The notes under the pieces were generated by a model. That model saw only the letters and a list, made by a program, of their open reading frames with translations, had not been told where the DNA came from and ran no database searches. 54,287 nt of DNA from Salinimicrobium xinjiangense DSM 19287 (GTDB lineage: Bacteria; Bacteroidota; Bacteroidia; Flavobacteriales; Flavobacteriaceae), in the NCBI RefSeq assembly GCF_000423585.1, contig NZ_KE384057.1, forward strand, positions 1 to 54,287. The letters are read 5' to 3'. A program made the position numbers and the translations under genes. Of this stretch, positions 1-8,082 are shown piece after piece. Numbering within the stretch: position 1 is the first letter of the stretch; each line of letters opens with the position of its first letter.

Positions 1-158
1 CGCGGGAGGTCTCACAGACACAGACTGAAACAGAGTATGAAGCTGTGGTTGAAATAAGATTTACTGTGAGAAGTCAGCCGAGCCCATAGTACCGGAAGAA
101 TCGACTACACCGGGAAGGGGTGAACCTTAAGAAGTAAGTAGTCAATGACTGTTACCTT

Positions 159-1556
159 ATGAAGGGAAGAATGCAGAAAATATCGAAAGGTACCTGGCTG
201 CAAAAGGATAGGACGGAATCCGAAAGCTATGCGGCAGGGCAGACCTACATGAGGATAACTGAAAACAACCTTACAGATGTTACTACTTTAGAAGATGGAT
301 TACTAGAACAGATCCTGTCTCCTTTAAACCTGAACCGTGCCTATAAACGAGTACGGAGCAACAAAGGAAAGGGAGGAGTGGACAAGATGGAAGTCGATGC
401 CTTAAAGGACTATCTTGTGGAAAACAAGGATGAGCTACTACAATCCATCCGGGACGGAAAGTACCGTCCCAATCCAGTTAGACGGGTAGAGATACCCAAA
501 GAGAATGGAAAGAAACGACTACTTGGAATACCCACAGTGGTAGACCGGGTGGTTCAACAAGCCATTACTCAGGTACTTTCTCCTATTTACGAACAGCAGT
601 TCTTATCACACAGCTACGGTTTCAGACCCGGCAAGAACGCTCATCAGGCACTGAAGAAATGCAGGGATTATATCACCGACGGCTATATTTATGCCGCTGA
701 TATGGACCTGCAACAGTTCTTCGACACGGTAAACCACAGTAAACTTGTGGAGGTGTTGTCAAGAACGGTAAAGGACGGGCGGGTGATCTCGCTCATCCAC
801 AAATATCTTCGTGCCGGAGTAGTCACCGGAAATAGGTTTGAAGAAACGAAGCTGGGGGTGCCTCAGGGAGGACCATTAAGTCCGCTTTTGGGCAATATTA
901 TGCTCCATGAGTTAGATAAGGAACTTCAAAGAAGAGGACATAAGTTCGTCCGCTATGCGGATGATCTGCTAATCCTTTGCAAAAGCAAGCGAAGTGCAGA
1001 GAGAACGCTTGGGAATATTATTCCTTACATAGAGAGTAAGCTATTCCTGAAAGTGAATAAGGAGAAAACACAAGTATCTTATATCAACAGAACTAGATTC
1101 CTTGGATATACCTTTTACCGATATAAGCGAAAAGGAAGGCTCCGGTCTCATCCATCAAGCATCCAGAAGATGAAACAGCATTTAAAAGAGCTGACATCCA
1201 GGAGCGATGGATGGGGAAATGCCAGAAGAAAGGAAGCACTTAACAAATTTGTTAGAGGTTGGGTGAATTACTTCAAATTGGCAGACATCAAAAGTGTGTT
1301 GAGAGATATAGATTTTTGGTATCGGAGACGTCTTCGTATGTGCATCTGGAAACAATGGAAGCGCATCCGTACAAAGGGAAAGATGTTGATGAAGCTCGGC
1401 CTGAATAAGTACAAAGCGTGGCAATATGCCAACACGAGGAAAAGCTACTGGCATACAGCTAACAGTTTTATCCTTACAAGGGTAATTACCACCCAGAGAC
1501 TTAAAAAGGCTGGTTATCCGTTCCTGCTGGATTATTATCTAAAAGTAAGAACATAA
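159..1556 (+). CDS. ltrA: Group II intron reverse transcriptase/maturase
   Basis: Reverse transcribes and helps splice the host intron. The 465-aa product has RT motifs in order: the GVPQGGPLSPLL block at about 233-244, the catalytic YADD at 266-269, then the maturase (GIIM, domain X) region at about 350-440 with an RGWVNYF core. The protein stops soon after domain X and shows no HNH endonuclease module, as in endonuclease-minus lineages that usually target the replication fork or use a nicked lagging strand (family knowledge). An ATG at 249 (MRITENN) is a possible later start; the first 30 residues look low in structure but are kept because the frame is open. No frameshift is visible, so the element could be active. 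Confidence 0.93.
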   Translation: MKGRMQKISKGTWLQKDRTESESYAAGQTYMRITENNLTDVTTLEDGLLEQILSPLNLNRAYKRVRSNKGKGGVDKMEVDALKDYLVENKDELLQSIRDGKYRPNPVRRVEIPKENGKKRLLGIPTVVDRVVQQAITQVLSPIYEQQFLSHSYGFRPGKNAHQALKKCRDYITDGYIYAADMDLQQFFDTVNHSKLVEVLSRTVKDGRVISLIHKYLRAGVVTGNRFEETKLGVPQGGPLSPLLGNIMLHELDKELQRRGHKFVRYADDLLILCKSKRSAERTLGNIIPYIESKLFLKVNKEKTQVSYINRTRFLGYTFYRYKRKGRLRSHPSSIQKMKQHLKELTSRSDGWGNARRKEALNKFVRGWVNYFKLADIKSVLRDIDFWYRRRLRMCIWKQWKRIRTKGKMLMKLGLNKYKAWQYANTRKSYWHTANSFILTRVITTQRLKKAGYPFLLDYYLKVRT

Positions 1557-1563
1557 ATTAAGG

Positions 1564-1640
1564 AACCGCCGTATACCGAACGGTATGTACGGTGGTGTGA
1601 GAGGACAGATAGGGAACTAATCCCTATCTTCCTACTCGAT
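1564..1640 (+). ncRNA. Group II intron domains V and VI
   Basis: Bases 1564-1597 form the 34-nt domain V hairpin: a strand reading ACCGCCGTATACC pairs with GGTATGTACGGTGG around a GAAC loop, leaving the usual 2-nt bulge. Domain VI follows as AGATAGGGA (1607-1615) pairing with TCCCTATCT (1621-1629). The branch-point adenosine cannot be assigned with certainty. These catalytic elements look intact. Confidence 0.8.
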
Positions 1641-1645
1641 TGAAG

Positions 1646-1680
1646 TCTAGACTCTAGACTCTAGTTTCTAATCTCCTAAA
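1646..1680. repeat. Heptamer tandem array next to the lpd stop
   Basis: Five consecutive 7-mers read TCTAGAC, TCTAGAC, TCTAGTT, TCTAATC, TCCTAAA. The array ends 4 bp from the stop codon of lpd (1685-1687) and begins 5 bp from the intron 3' end. It is one of a set of 7-nt-period arrays in this window. Confidence 0.8.
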
Positions 1681-1684
1681 AGAT

Positions 1685-3076
1685 CTACAAATGAATAACT
1701 TCCCCATAGGCATCGGCTACTGCTTCCATCACTGCTTCACTCATAGTTGGGTGTGGGTGGATGGCTTTTAGAACTTCGTGGCCTGTGGTTTCAAGTTTTC
1801 GTCCAAGAACAGCTTCGGCGATCATATCGGTTACACCGGCACCAATCATATGGCAGCCTAACCATTCGCCATATTTGGCATCAAAGATCACTTTTACAAA
1901 TCCGTCAGGTGTGCCGGCGGCTTTTGCTTTTCCGGAAGCCGAGAATGGGAATTTCCCAACCTTCAGCTCATATCCTGCTTCTTTGGCTTGCTTTTCGGTC
2001 ATTCCTACAGAAGCAATTTCAGGAGTTGCGTAAGTACATCCCGGGATGTTTCCGTAGTCGATGGGCTCTACATGCATACCTTTGATCTTTTCAACGCAGG
2101 TAATTCCTTCCGCAGAAGCAACGTGCGCAAGAGCAGGTCCTGCAACTACATCTCCGATTGCGTAAATTCCTTTGACGTTAGTCTCGTAAAACTGACTTAC
2201 TACGATCTTATCTTTATCTGTCTTAATTCCCAATTCTTCAAGTCCAATATTTTCAAGGTTGGATTTAATACCTACGGCCGAAAGGACGATATCGGCTTCG
2301 AGAGTTTCTTCGCCTTTTTTGGTCTTAACCTTAGCTTTTACAGTATTGCCTGATGTGTCAACGCTTTCAACAGCAGAACCGGTCATTACTTTAATTCCAG
2401 CTTTTTTGAAACTGCGCTCAAACTGTTTTGAGATCTCTTCATCTTCAAGCGGCACCAGGTTTGGAAGATATTCCACTACAGTAACATCTGTACCCATAGT
2501 CTTGTAGAAATGGGCAAACTCAACTCCAATTGCACCAGATCCTACTACGATCATAGATTTTGGCTGCTTCTCTAGGCTCATTGCCTCTCGGTAACCTATC
2601 ACCTTTTTTCCATCCTGCGGAAGCCCCGGAAGCTCTCTTGAGCGTGCACCGGTAGCGATGATAATATGATCTGCAGAATATTCTGTTTTCTTATCGTCTT
2701 TATCTGTAACCTCGATCTTTTTGCCCGATTTCAGTTTCCCGAATCCGTAGATGACATCGATCTTATTTTTCTTCATCAGGAATTGAACTCCCTTGCTCAT
2801 AGCGTCTGCTACTCCGCGGCTACGCTTAATAACGGCTCCGAAGTCCTTTTCAGCCTTCTCTACTTTTAGTCCGTAATCCTCTGCGTGGTTCAGATATTCA
2901 AATACCTGTGCACTTTTAAGAAGTGCTTTGGTTGGAATACATCCCCAGTTAAGGCATACACCTCCAAGGCTTTCTTTTTCTATAACGGCGGTTTTGAAAC
3001 CCAATTGTGATGCACGAATGGCAGTCACGTAGCCCCCGGGACCACTTCCTAAAACTATAACGTCGTATTTACTCAT
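1685..3076 (-). CDS. lpdA: Dihydrolipoyl dehydrogenase (E3)
   Basis: FAD-dependent E3 subunit that reoxidises dihydrolipoamide with NAD+ in pyruvate/2-oxoglutarate dehydrogenase complexes and the glycine cleavage system. The 463-aa protein has the N-terminal FAD motif GSGPGG at 10-15, the redox disulfide C41-x4-C46 (GGVCLNWGC), a second Rossmann motif for NAD (GSGAIG) near 180, the FAD-binding ATGARSRE segment, and the C-terminal catalytic HPHPTMSE with His442 and Glu447. Length and motifs are complete. It stands alone: its promoter gap (3077-3160) follows a terminator for the upstream gene. Which complex it serves cannot be told, as no E1/E2 genes are nearby. Confidence 0.97.
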   Translation of the reverse strand: MSKYDVIVLGSGPGGYVTAIRASQLGFKTAVIEKESLGGVCLNWGCIPTKALLKSAQVFEYLNHAEDYGLKVEKAEKDFGAVIKRSRGVADAMSKGVQFLMKKNKIDVIYGFGKLKSGKKIEVTDKDDKKTEYSADHIIIATGARSRELPGLPQDGKKVIGYREAMSLEKQPKSMIVVGSGAIGVEFAHFYKTMGTDVTVVEYLPNLVPLEDEEISKQFERSFKKAGIKVMTGSAVESVDTSGNTVKAKVKTKKGEETLEADIVLSAVGIKSNLENIGLEELGIKTDKDKIVVSQFYETNVKGIYAIGDVVAGPALAHVASAEGITCVEKIKGMHVEPIDYGNIPGCTYATPEIASVGMTEKQAKEAGYELKVGKFPFSASGKAKAAGTPDGFVKVIFDAKYGEWLGCHMIGAGVTDMIAEAVLGRKLETTGHEVLKAIHPHPTMSEAVMEAVADAYGEVIHL

Positions 3077-3162
3077 ATTCGGAAATTTATGTAACTGAAT
3101 TTAAGACAGCGAATTTACGGAAATTAACCTGAAACAGAAAGTATAGAAGATTGGGAAATACT

Positions 3163-3186
3163 CTAAAAAATGGCATTTTTGACACC
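3163..3186. repeat. Short AAAAATGGCATTTTTGACACC element
   Basis: An A-run/T-run near-palindrome with a TTTTTGACACC right half, matching the right half of elements at 13796, 24002 and others in the window. The left half has diverged. It lies upstream of lpd and downstream of the terminator at 3198-3230. Confidence 0.5.
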
Positions 3187-3191
3187 TTTAT

Positions 3192-3230
3192 AAAAAAATA
3201 TTCCTTTGACCCGGCGGGAAAAAGGAATAT
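3192..3230 (-). terminator. Terminator after the collagen-like lipoprotein gene
   Basis: A perfect 10-bp stem, ATATTCCTTT (3198-3207) with AAAGGAATAT (3221-3230), 13-nt loop. Read on the minus strand it is followed by a U tract (A run 3192-3198 on the plus strand). It ends the minus-strand msrB/lipoprotein transcript 30 bp after the stop. Confidence 0.8.
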
Positions 3231-3259
3231 CCTGATTTATATTATATACGTTTTGTTTT

Positions 3260-3772
3260 CTACAGTTCCAATGCCTGCATCACTGCATCATGATCTGAAA
3301 GATCAATATTGGTATCCACAGCAAAGTCTGAAGGCACTACAATAAACCTGAAAAACTGGTTTTGAGTATAAGCACCATCAAGAGTGGAAAGATCAAAGTT
3401 TCCATCGATGAGTAATTCAATGTCTGAAGCTGTGTGATTGAAAACATACTGAATGATCCTGCCATCACTTAAAAAGAAATTTTGAGGGATCATACTCCAG
3501 GTCTCGGTACCGTCAATAACTTCTCTTCTATAGACAAGTATGGCATCAGATTCCAGAACTTCGATCTCTGCCGGAATTGTAATCACTGTTGCATAAAAAT
3601 TACTATCTGCAAACCATTCGAAATCCACATCTTCAAATTCGAAGGTCTGTCCTACAATATTAACTCCGGGTTCTCCGGGAGGTCCCTGTGGTCCTTGCGG
3701 GCCGACATCATCTGAAGAGCAGGAGGTAAGGCCAAAGGCTATAAAAGCGAATAAAAGTGTTATTTTTCTCAT
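3260..3772 (-). CDS. Collagen-like lipoprotein, function unknown
   Basis: A 170-aa exported lipoprotein with a signal peptide ending in the lipobox LTSC (Cys about 18). Right after SSDDV comes a short collagen-type stretch of Gly-X-Y triplets (GPQGPQGPPGEPG, about residues 24-36). The rest is a roughly 130-residue domain of unknown fold, rich in beta-type sequence. Its start lies 2 bp after the msrB stop, so the two are translated from one message. The Gly-X-Y stalk probably spaces the domain from the membrane (inference). Small lipoproteins of this design are common in Flavobacteriia; no function is assigned. Confidence 0.85.
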   Translation of the reverse strand: MRKITLLFAFIAFGLTSCSSDDVGPQGPQGPPGEPGVNIVGQTFEFEDVDFEWFADSNFYATVITIPAEIEVLESDAILVYRREVIDGTETWSMIPQNFFLSDGRIIQYVFNHTASDIELLIDGNFDLSTLDGAYTQNQFFRFIVVPSDFAVDTNIDLSDHDAVMQALEL

Positions 3773-3774
3773 GA

Positions 3775-4179
3775 TTATTTAGATTTAGTTTCAAATTCTA
3801 TACTTGCTGAATTCACGCAGTAACGCTGCCCCGTCTCAGTGGGACCGTCATCAAAAACGTGACCCAAATGGCTGCCACAATTGGCGCAGAGGATCTCTGT
3901 GCGTATCATCCCAAAACTCCTGTCCTGTACATATTCTATGGCTCCTTCTATCGCGTTATCAAAGCTGGGCCAACCGCAGTTGCTCTCGAACTTTTGATCA
4001 CTTTCAAACAATTTTGTGTGACAGGCAGCACAATGATATTCTCCATTTTGGAAATGAAGGTTATATTTACCGGAATGAGGAGCTTCTGTTCCTTTTTCTC
4101 TTAGTACTCTGTATTGTTCTTCTGAAAGCTGCTTTCTCCATTCTGCTTCAGAGCGCTCTATGGGATATTTTTTGACCAT
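3775..4179 (-). CDS. msrB: Peptide-methionine (R)-S-oxide reductase, cytoplasmic
   Basis: Reduces the R epimer of methionine sulfoxide in proteins using thioredoxin. The 134-aa protein has the full MsrB pattern: zinc-binding pairs C50/C53 and C98/C101, the substrate motif GWPSFD at about 69-74, GHLGHVFDDG-type loop near 102-112 and the catalytic Cys121 in RYCVNS. No signal peptide, so it is cytoplasmic. It lies in the same orientation as a second, exported MsrB upstream (82-bp gap) and is coupled to the lipoprotein downstream. Confidence 0.96.
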   Translation of the reverse strand: MVKKYPIERSEAEWRKQLSEEQYRVLREKGTEAPHSGKYNLHFQNGEYHCAACHTKLFESDQKFESNCGWPSFDNAIEGAIEYVQDRSFGMIRTEILCANCGSHLGHVFDDGPTETGQRYCVNSASIEFETKSK

Positions 4180-4261
4180 TTTTCTATGTTTCTTTTAAAA
4201 TTAAAGAATAGCATGCGCTTCTACTCTTAAACAATTGATAAACTTTGTTGAAGAGGTACCG

Positions 4262-4744
4262 CTATTGAGAGTAGGGAACGAAATCCATGGCTACTCCATT
4301 AATGCAATGTCTTTTTCCGGTTGTTTTCTTAGGACCATCATTAAATACATGCCCCAGGTGTCCGCCGCATTGGGCACAAACCACTTCTGTTGCAGGAAAA
4401 CCACCTGTCCTGTCCGGCCTGTAGTCTACATTGGCTTCATTAATAGGGCGATCGAAACTGGGCCATCCGGTTCCGCTTTCGAATTTATGTTGGGTTTTGT
4501 AAAGTTCGTTTCCGCAGGCAGCACAAACAAAGATCCCGGGTTCTTCTATCCGGTTAAGTCTGCTGGAAAAAGCACGTTCGGTCCCTTTCTCACGCAGCAC
4601 ATGATAGGCAGCGGGACTAAGTTCTGCTTTCCACTCGGCTTCAGTTTTAGATACAGGATATATTTTTTGCGTTTTGGAATCCTGCGCATTTCCATTACAG
4701 CTTAGGATCAGGAATGAGAAAATGGCAAAAAAGATGGGTTTCAT
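4262..4744 (-). CDS. msrB: Peptide-methionine (R)-S-oxide reductase, exported lipoprotein
   Basis: A second MsrB, 160 aa, with a signal peptide and lipobox LILSC (Cys16), so it is predicted to act in the periplasm anchored to a membrane. Zinc cysteines C74/C77 and C123/C126, GWPSFD near 93-98, and catalytic Cys147 in KRHCING are all present. It would repair oxidised methionines in envelope proteins, while its neighbour works in the cytoplasm. The electron donor for the exported form is not obvious from this window. Confidence 0.94.
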   Translation of the reverse strand: MKPIFFAIFSFLILSCNGNAQDSKTQKIYPVSKTEAEWKAELSPAAYHVLREKGTERAFSSRLNRIEEPGIFVCAACGNELYKTQHKFESGTGWPSFDRPINEANVDYRPDRTGGFPATEVVCAQCGGHLGHVFNDGPKKTTGKRHCINGVAMDFVPYSQ

Positions 4745-4772
4745 GTGTTTGTTTTACATAAAGATGCAAGAA

Positions 4773-5642
4773 CTATACCGAAAGAAAATCAATTATTTTA
4801 TTAATAACTTCATAATTTCCCAATATGCGCCGGTGACCCTGGCCTTTGGTTACCAGGAGCTCACTATTTTCCAGTTTTTCATGGATCTCATAGGCTGAAT
4901 TGATCCTTACGTCTACATCGTCTTCATCGTGCACTACTAAGGTGGGGATCTTTACCCCTTCCGCAGAAACAGCACCCGAGAGGCTGTCCATATCGGCACC
5001 GAATTTATTGTCGAAATAGGATTTCATCCTGGCCGCCACCTTATCATTCATTTTCATATTCCGGGCAAATTCTTTAGTGATTCGCGTCACGCTGTTTGCC
5101 GTACCAATGATCACCAGCTTTTTTACGGGCAGCCCGTCAGACACTGCTTTTAAAGAAGCCATTCCTCCCAGGGAGTGGCCAATAACAGCTTCAAAAGGTC
5201 CGTATTTCTTTTCCAAAACCTCAATGGCTTCAATAAAGTGTGGCATCATGCTCATGTTGCCCGAAGCTTTACCATGAGCCGGTGCATCGAAACTTACCAC
5301 CCCGTAACCGGCCTTGATTAGTTCTTCGGCTATTACTGCGAGTTGGGTACCCCGACCACTCCAGCCGTGAGCGAGCAGGACTTTTTTGGAAGAGCTGCCG
5401 TATTCGTAAACTATAATCTCTCTTTGAAAATATGGAAGTATTAATTTCGACTGTCTGCTCTTCTCATCCATCTCCTTTTCCCGCTTTGGAAGTTTATAGC
5501 GAAATGGGGTGAGAAATAGTTTGGCTGCAAATCTACTGGCTAAAAAAGGAGAAATGGTGGTAAGGATCTTTCCTGTCACTAATATATAAGAAGGCACCAG
5601 CAGTCGTTGTACCGGAGTATTGTCTTTCTTTTGTTTTGTCAT
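4773..5642 (-). CDS. Alpha/beta hydrolase family protein
   Basis: A 289-aa soluble alpha/beta-fold hydrolase. Seen: oxyanion segment AHGWSGRG near 91-98, nucleophile elbow GHSLGG with Ser157, an acid in the VVHDEDD stretch near 237-243, and a histidine in GQGHRR near 267-272. The substrate is unknown. The frame is open upstream to a TTG at 5660, but the ATG at 5642 (MTKQKKDN) is the better start. Its 3' end is 28 bp from the msrB lipoprotein start, so a shared transcript is possible. Confidence 0.9.
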   Translation of the reverse strand: MTKQKKDNTPVQRLLVPSYILVTGKILTTISPFLASRFAAKLFLTPFRYKLPKREKEMDEKSRQSKLILPYFQREIIVYEYGSSSKKVLLAHGWSGRGTQLAVIAEELIKAGYGVVSFDAPAHGKASGNMSMMPHFIEAIEVLEKKYGPFEAVIGHSLGGMASLKAVSDGLPVKKLVIIGTANSVTRITKEFARNMKMNDKVAARMKSYFDNKFGADMDSLSGAVSAEGVKIPTLVVHDEDDVDVRINSAYEIHEKLENSELLVTKGQGHRRILGNYEVINKIIDFLSV

Positions 5643-5792
5643 AAAATAGAAAAAGCGCAAGATACAAATATGAAGCCTTACAGGACCAAGCTTTCCATGA
5701 GTTTTAATTTTTGGCAGGTATTTTGTTAAACCTAATTTAAAGCTCTAAGTGGAGCGGGGTTGATTTAGTAACTTTAACAAAAACCATTTATT

Positions 5793-6617
5793 ATGAGAAT
5801 TAGACAAATAGCAATAGTGGTTAGTTTTTTCCTGCTTCTGGCAGGTTGTAAGACCAACCCTTTTACCGGAGAAAAGAACCTTAACTTTTATCCAAACTCC
5901 CAGATATTTCCTGCCTCATTTGCCCAGTATAACCAAATGATGGCCGAAAGTAAACTCGAGACTGGTACCGAAGATTCCCGCATGATCAAGAACGTGGGAC
6001 AAAAGATCGCCGTTGCGGCAGAACGATACCTTGATGCAAACGGTTACCAGGGGTATCTCGATGATTATAAGTGGGAATTCAACCTGATAAAGGATGACCA
6101 GGTGAACGCATGGGCCATGCCCGGCGGAAAGATCGCCTTCTATACCGGCATTATGCCAATAGCCCAGGATGAAGCGGGGGTGGCTGCAATTATGGCTCAC
6201 GAGGTGGCTCACGCTCTGGCAGATCATGGTGCGCAACGTATGAGTGCCGCACAGTTACAACAACTTGGAGCTGTTGCCGGAAGTATAGCAGTGAGTGGCA
6301 GAAGCCAGGAAACCCAGCAGATCTTTGCACAGGCTTATGGCCTTGGATCTACAGTGGGTGTAATGCTGCCCTTTAGCCGAAGTCATGAATCTGAAGCCGA
6401 CAGGATTGGACTTACATTAATGGCCATAGCCGGATATGAACCTCTTGAAGCGGCCGAGCTTTGGAGGAGAATGAAAGCTAACGCAGGTGGAGGTGCACCC
6501 CCGGAATTTTTAAGCACTCACCCATCTTCAGATACCCGAATAAGGAATATCGAAAAATGGGCGCCAGAGGCAAGAGCCGAGGCAAGAAAATATGGCGTAA
6601 CTCAGTTCAGGAGTTAG
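5793..6617 (+). CDS. M48-family metallopeptidase lipoprotein
   Basis: A 274-aa zinc peptidase of the BepA/LoiP type, exported as a lipoprotein (lipobox LLAGC, Cys19, followed by KTNPFTG). The HEVAH zinc motif is at 136-140 and the third ligand is probably Glu201 in HESEAD. In related bacteria such proteins degrade or help assemble outer-membrane proteins; here that role is inferred. The gene is followed by its own terminator. A TAACTTTA sequence at 5769-5776 may be its -7 box, but no good -33 match was found. Confidence 0.93.
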   Translation: MRIRQIAIVVSFFLLLAGCKTNPFTGEKNLNFYPNSQIFPASFAQYNQMMAESKLETGTEDSRMIKNVGQKIAVAAERYLDANGYQGYLDDYKWEFNLIKDDQVNAWAMPGGKIAFYTGIMPIAQDEAGVAAIMAHEVAHALADHGAQRMSAAQLQQLGAVAGSIAVSGRSQETQQIFAQAYGLGSTVGVMLPFSRSHESEADRIGLTLMAIAGYEPLEAAELWRRMKANAGGGAPPEFLSTHPSSDTRIRNIEKWAPEARAEARKYGVTQFRS

Positions 6618-6641
6618 GAATAATAAAAAACAGTATTTTAG

Positions 6642-6667
6642 GAGCTGCCAATTTTGGCAGCTCTTTT
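6642..6667 (+). terminator. Terminator after the M48 peptidase gene
   Basis: Stem GAGCTGCCAA (6642-6651) with TTGGCAGCTC (6654-6663) followed by TTTTAATTTT. It separates the peptidase gene from the MFS gene that begins at 6682, so the latter either has a promoter inside this gap or depends on read-through. Confidence 0.8.
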
Positions 6668-6681
6668 AATTTTATGTTTTT

Positions 6682-8022
6682 ATGAACCCACCCCCAAAAG
6701 GAAGTAAAAAATTACTGAATGCCTGGGCCTTTTATGATTGGGCTAATTCTGTTTACAGCCTTGTTATTGCCTCTACTATTTTTCCGATTTTTTATGCGGC
6801 TCTAACCATTGTGAAGAATGAAGAGGGAGAGGTGATCCATGATACCGTGCAACTTCTGGGGTTCAATTTTAATAATGACAGTCTTATAAGTTATGTTACC
6901 GCCCTGGCTTTTATGGTAGTAGCTGTAATAAGTCCGTTTTTATCGGGGATAGCCGATTATGTCGGGAATAAAAAAAAATTCCTCAAATTCTTCTGTTATA
7001 TGGGAGCCCTCTCATGTATCGGGTTGTACTGGTTTAGTATTGAGAATCTGTGGTTTGGCCTCACCTGCTATTTCCTGGCTTTAGTCGGGTTCTGGGCCAG
7101 CCTGGTCTTTTACAATTCCTATCTTCCGGATATTGCTTTTCCCGAACAGCAGGATAAAGTGAGTGCAAAAGGTTTTTCAATGGGATATATTGGAAGTGTG
7201 ATCCTGTTGATCCTCTGCCTGATGATGGTGTTGAATTATGAATGGTTTGGCTTTGAGGACGAAGGGATGCCTACGCGATTGTCCTTTGTCCTTACAGGAG
7301 TGTGGTGGATAGGCTTTAGCCAGATCACCTATTACTATCTTCCAAAAGGAAATAAGAAGGAAAAGCTCACCCGTGATGTACTTTTCAACGGATTCAGGGA
7401 AATAAAAATGATCTGGAGGTCCTTTGAAAACAATCCGCAGTTAAAAAAATATCTGAGAGCCTTCTTTGTCTATAGCATGGCCGTGCAGACGGTGATGCTT
7501 ATTGCTACCTACTTCGGGATCGAAGAGGTGAACTGGTCAGGACAGGATGCTACAACAGGATTAATAGTAAGTATCCTGTTGATTCAGTTGGTCGCAGTAG
7601 CAGGGGCAACAATTACCTCCCGGCTCTCTTCAAAAATGGGAAATATTCAGACGCTTATTCTGGTTAACGTATTCTGGATTGGGATTTGCGTCTATGCTTA
7701 TTTTGTCAAAACTCCCATGCAGTTCTATATAGCTGCAGGCTTAGTGGGACTGGTAATGGGTGGGATTCAAACCCTCTCCCGTTCAACCTATTCAAAAATG
7801 CTTCCTGAAGGCACTCTCGATACCACCAGTTATTTCAGTTTCTATGACGTTTCTGAAAAAATAGGAATTGTTATAGGTATGTCACTTTACGGAATGGTCA
7901 CTCAGATCTTCGGCAGCATTAGGTTTTCTGTACTCTTTCTTACCGCTTTCTTTCTTATAGGAGTGTTTTTACTGCTGAAGGTCCCACGTACCGGGAAACT
8001 GGCAAAAAAAGAAGCGGCTTAA
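6682..8022 (+). CDS. MFS transporter, UMF1 (Atg22-like) family
   Basis: A 446-aa inner-membrane protein with about 12 hydrophobic segments. The N-terminal AWAFYDWANSVYSLVI segment and the internal LSRSTYSKMLP loop (about residue 367) are hallmarks of the UMF1 family of the major facilitator superfamily, related to the yeast vacuolar effluxer Atg22. The bacterial substrate is not established, though amino-acid efflux has been suggested for the family. The stop codon lies inside a bidirectional terminator stem. Confidence 0.9.
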   Translation: MNPPPKGSKKLLNAWAFYDWANSVYSLVIASTIFPIFYAALTIVKNEEGEVIHDTVQLLGFNFNNDSLISYVTALAFMVVAVISPFLSGIADYVGNKKKFLKFFCYMGALSCIGLYWFSIENLWFGLTCYFLALVGFWASLVFYNSYLPDIAFPEQQDKVSAKGFSMGYIGSVILLILCLMMVLNYEWFGFEDEGMPTRLSFVLTGVWWIGFSQITYYYLPKGNKKEKLTRDVLFNGFREIKMIWRSFENNPQLKKYLRAFFVYSMAVQTVMLIATYFGIEEVNWSGQDATTGLIVSILLIQLVAVAGATITSRLSSKMGNIQTLILVNVFWIGICVYAYFVKTPMQFYIAAGLVGLVMGGIQTLSRSTYSKMLPEGTLDTTSYFSFYDVSEKIGIVIGMSLYGMVTQIFGSIRFSVLFLTAFFLIGVFLLLKVPRTGKLAKKEAA

Positions 8023-8066
8023 AATCCCTTTTTTGACACCTTAGTGAAAAGAACTTTAAGCCGCTT
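8012..8066. terminator. Bidirectional terminator overlapping the MFS stop codon
   Basis: AAGCGGCTTAAA (8012-8023) pairs with TTTAAGCCGCTT (8055-8066), a perfect 12-bp stem with a 31-nt loop. The left arm contains the last codons and the TAA (8020-8022) of the MFS gene. The loop carries CTTTTTTGACACC, the dispersed half-site seen elsewhere. It serves both the plus-strand MFS gene and the minus-strand DUF2807 gene. Confidence 0.7.
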
Positions 8067-8082
8067 AGTTACTTCTGAAGTT

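Larger units (their letters stand above)
1..1640 (+). mobile_element. Group II intron, 5' end outside the window
   Basis: A self-splicing retroelement whose RNA is excised with help from the encoded reverse transcriptase/maturase. Bases 1-158 are structured non-coding sequence ahead of the ORF, consistent with the late part of domain I through IV. The ORF sits in domain IV, and domains V and VI follow it. The 3' end is placed at about 1640 because the sequence ends CTACTCGAT, a typical group II 3' terminus (AY), and the heptamer repeat begins just after. The 5' splice site is not in the window, so full length cannot be judged. The 3' end lies only about 45 bp from the stop of the oppositely oriented lpd gene, so the intron sits in a 3' flank and breaks no visible gene. 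Confidence 0.85.

Noticed and set aside
1182-1454. 90-aa minus-strand ORF within the intron ORF
   Set aside because: A shadow of the reverse transcriptase in another frame, with no independent support.
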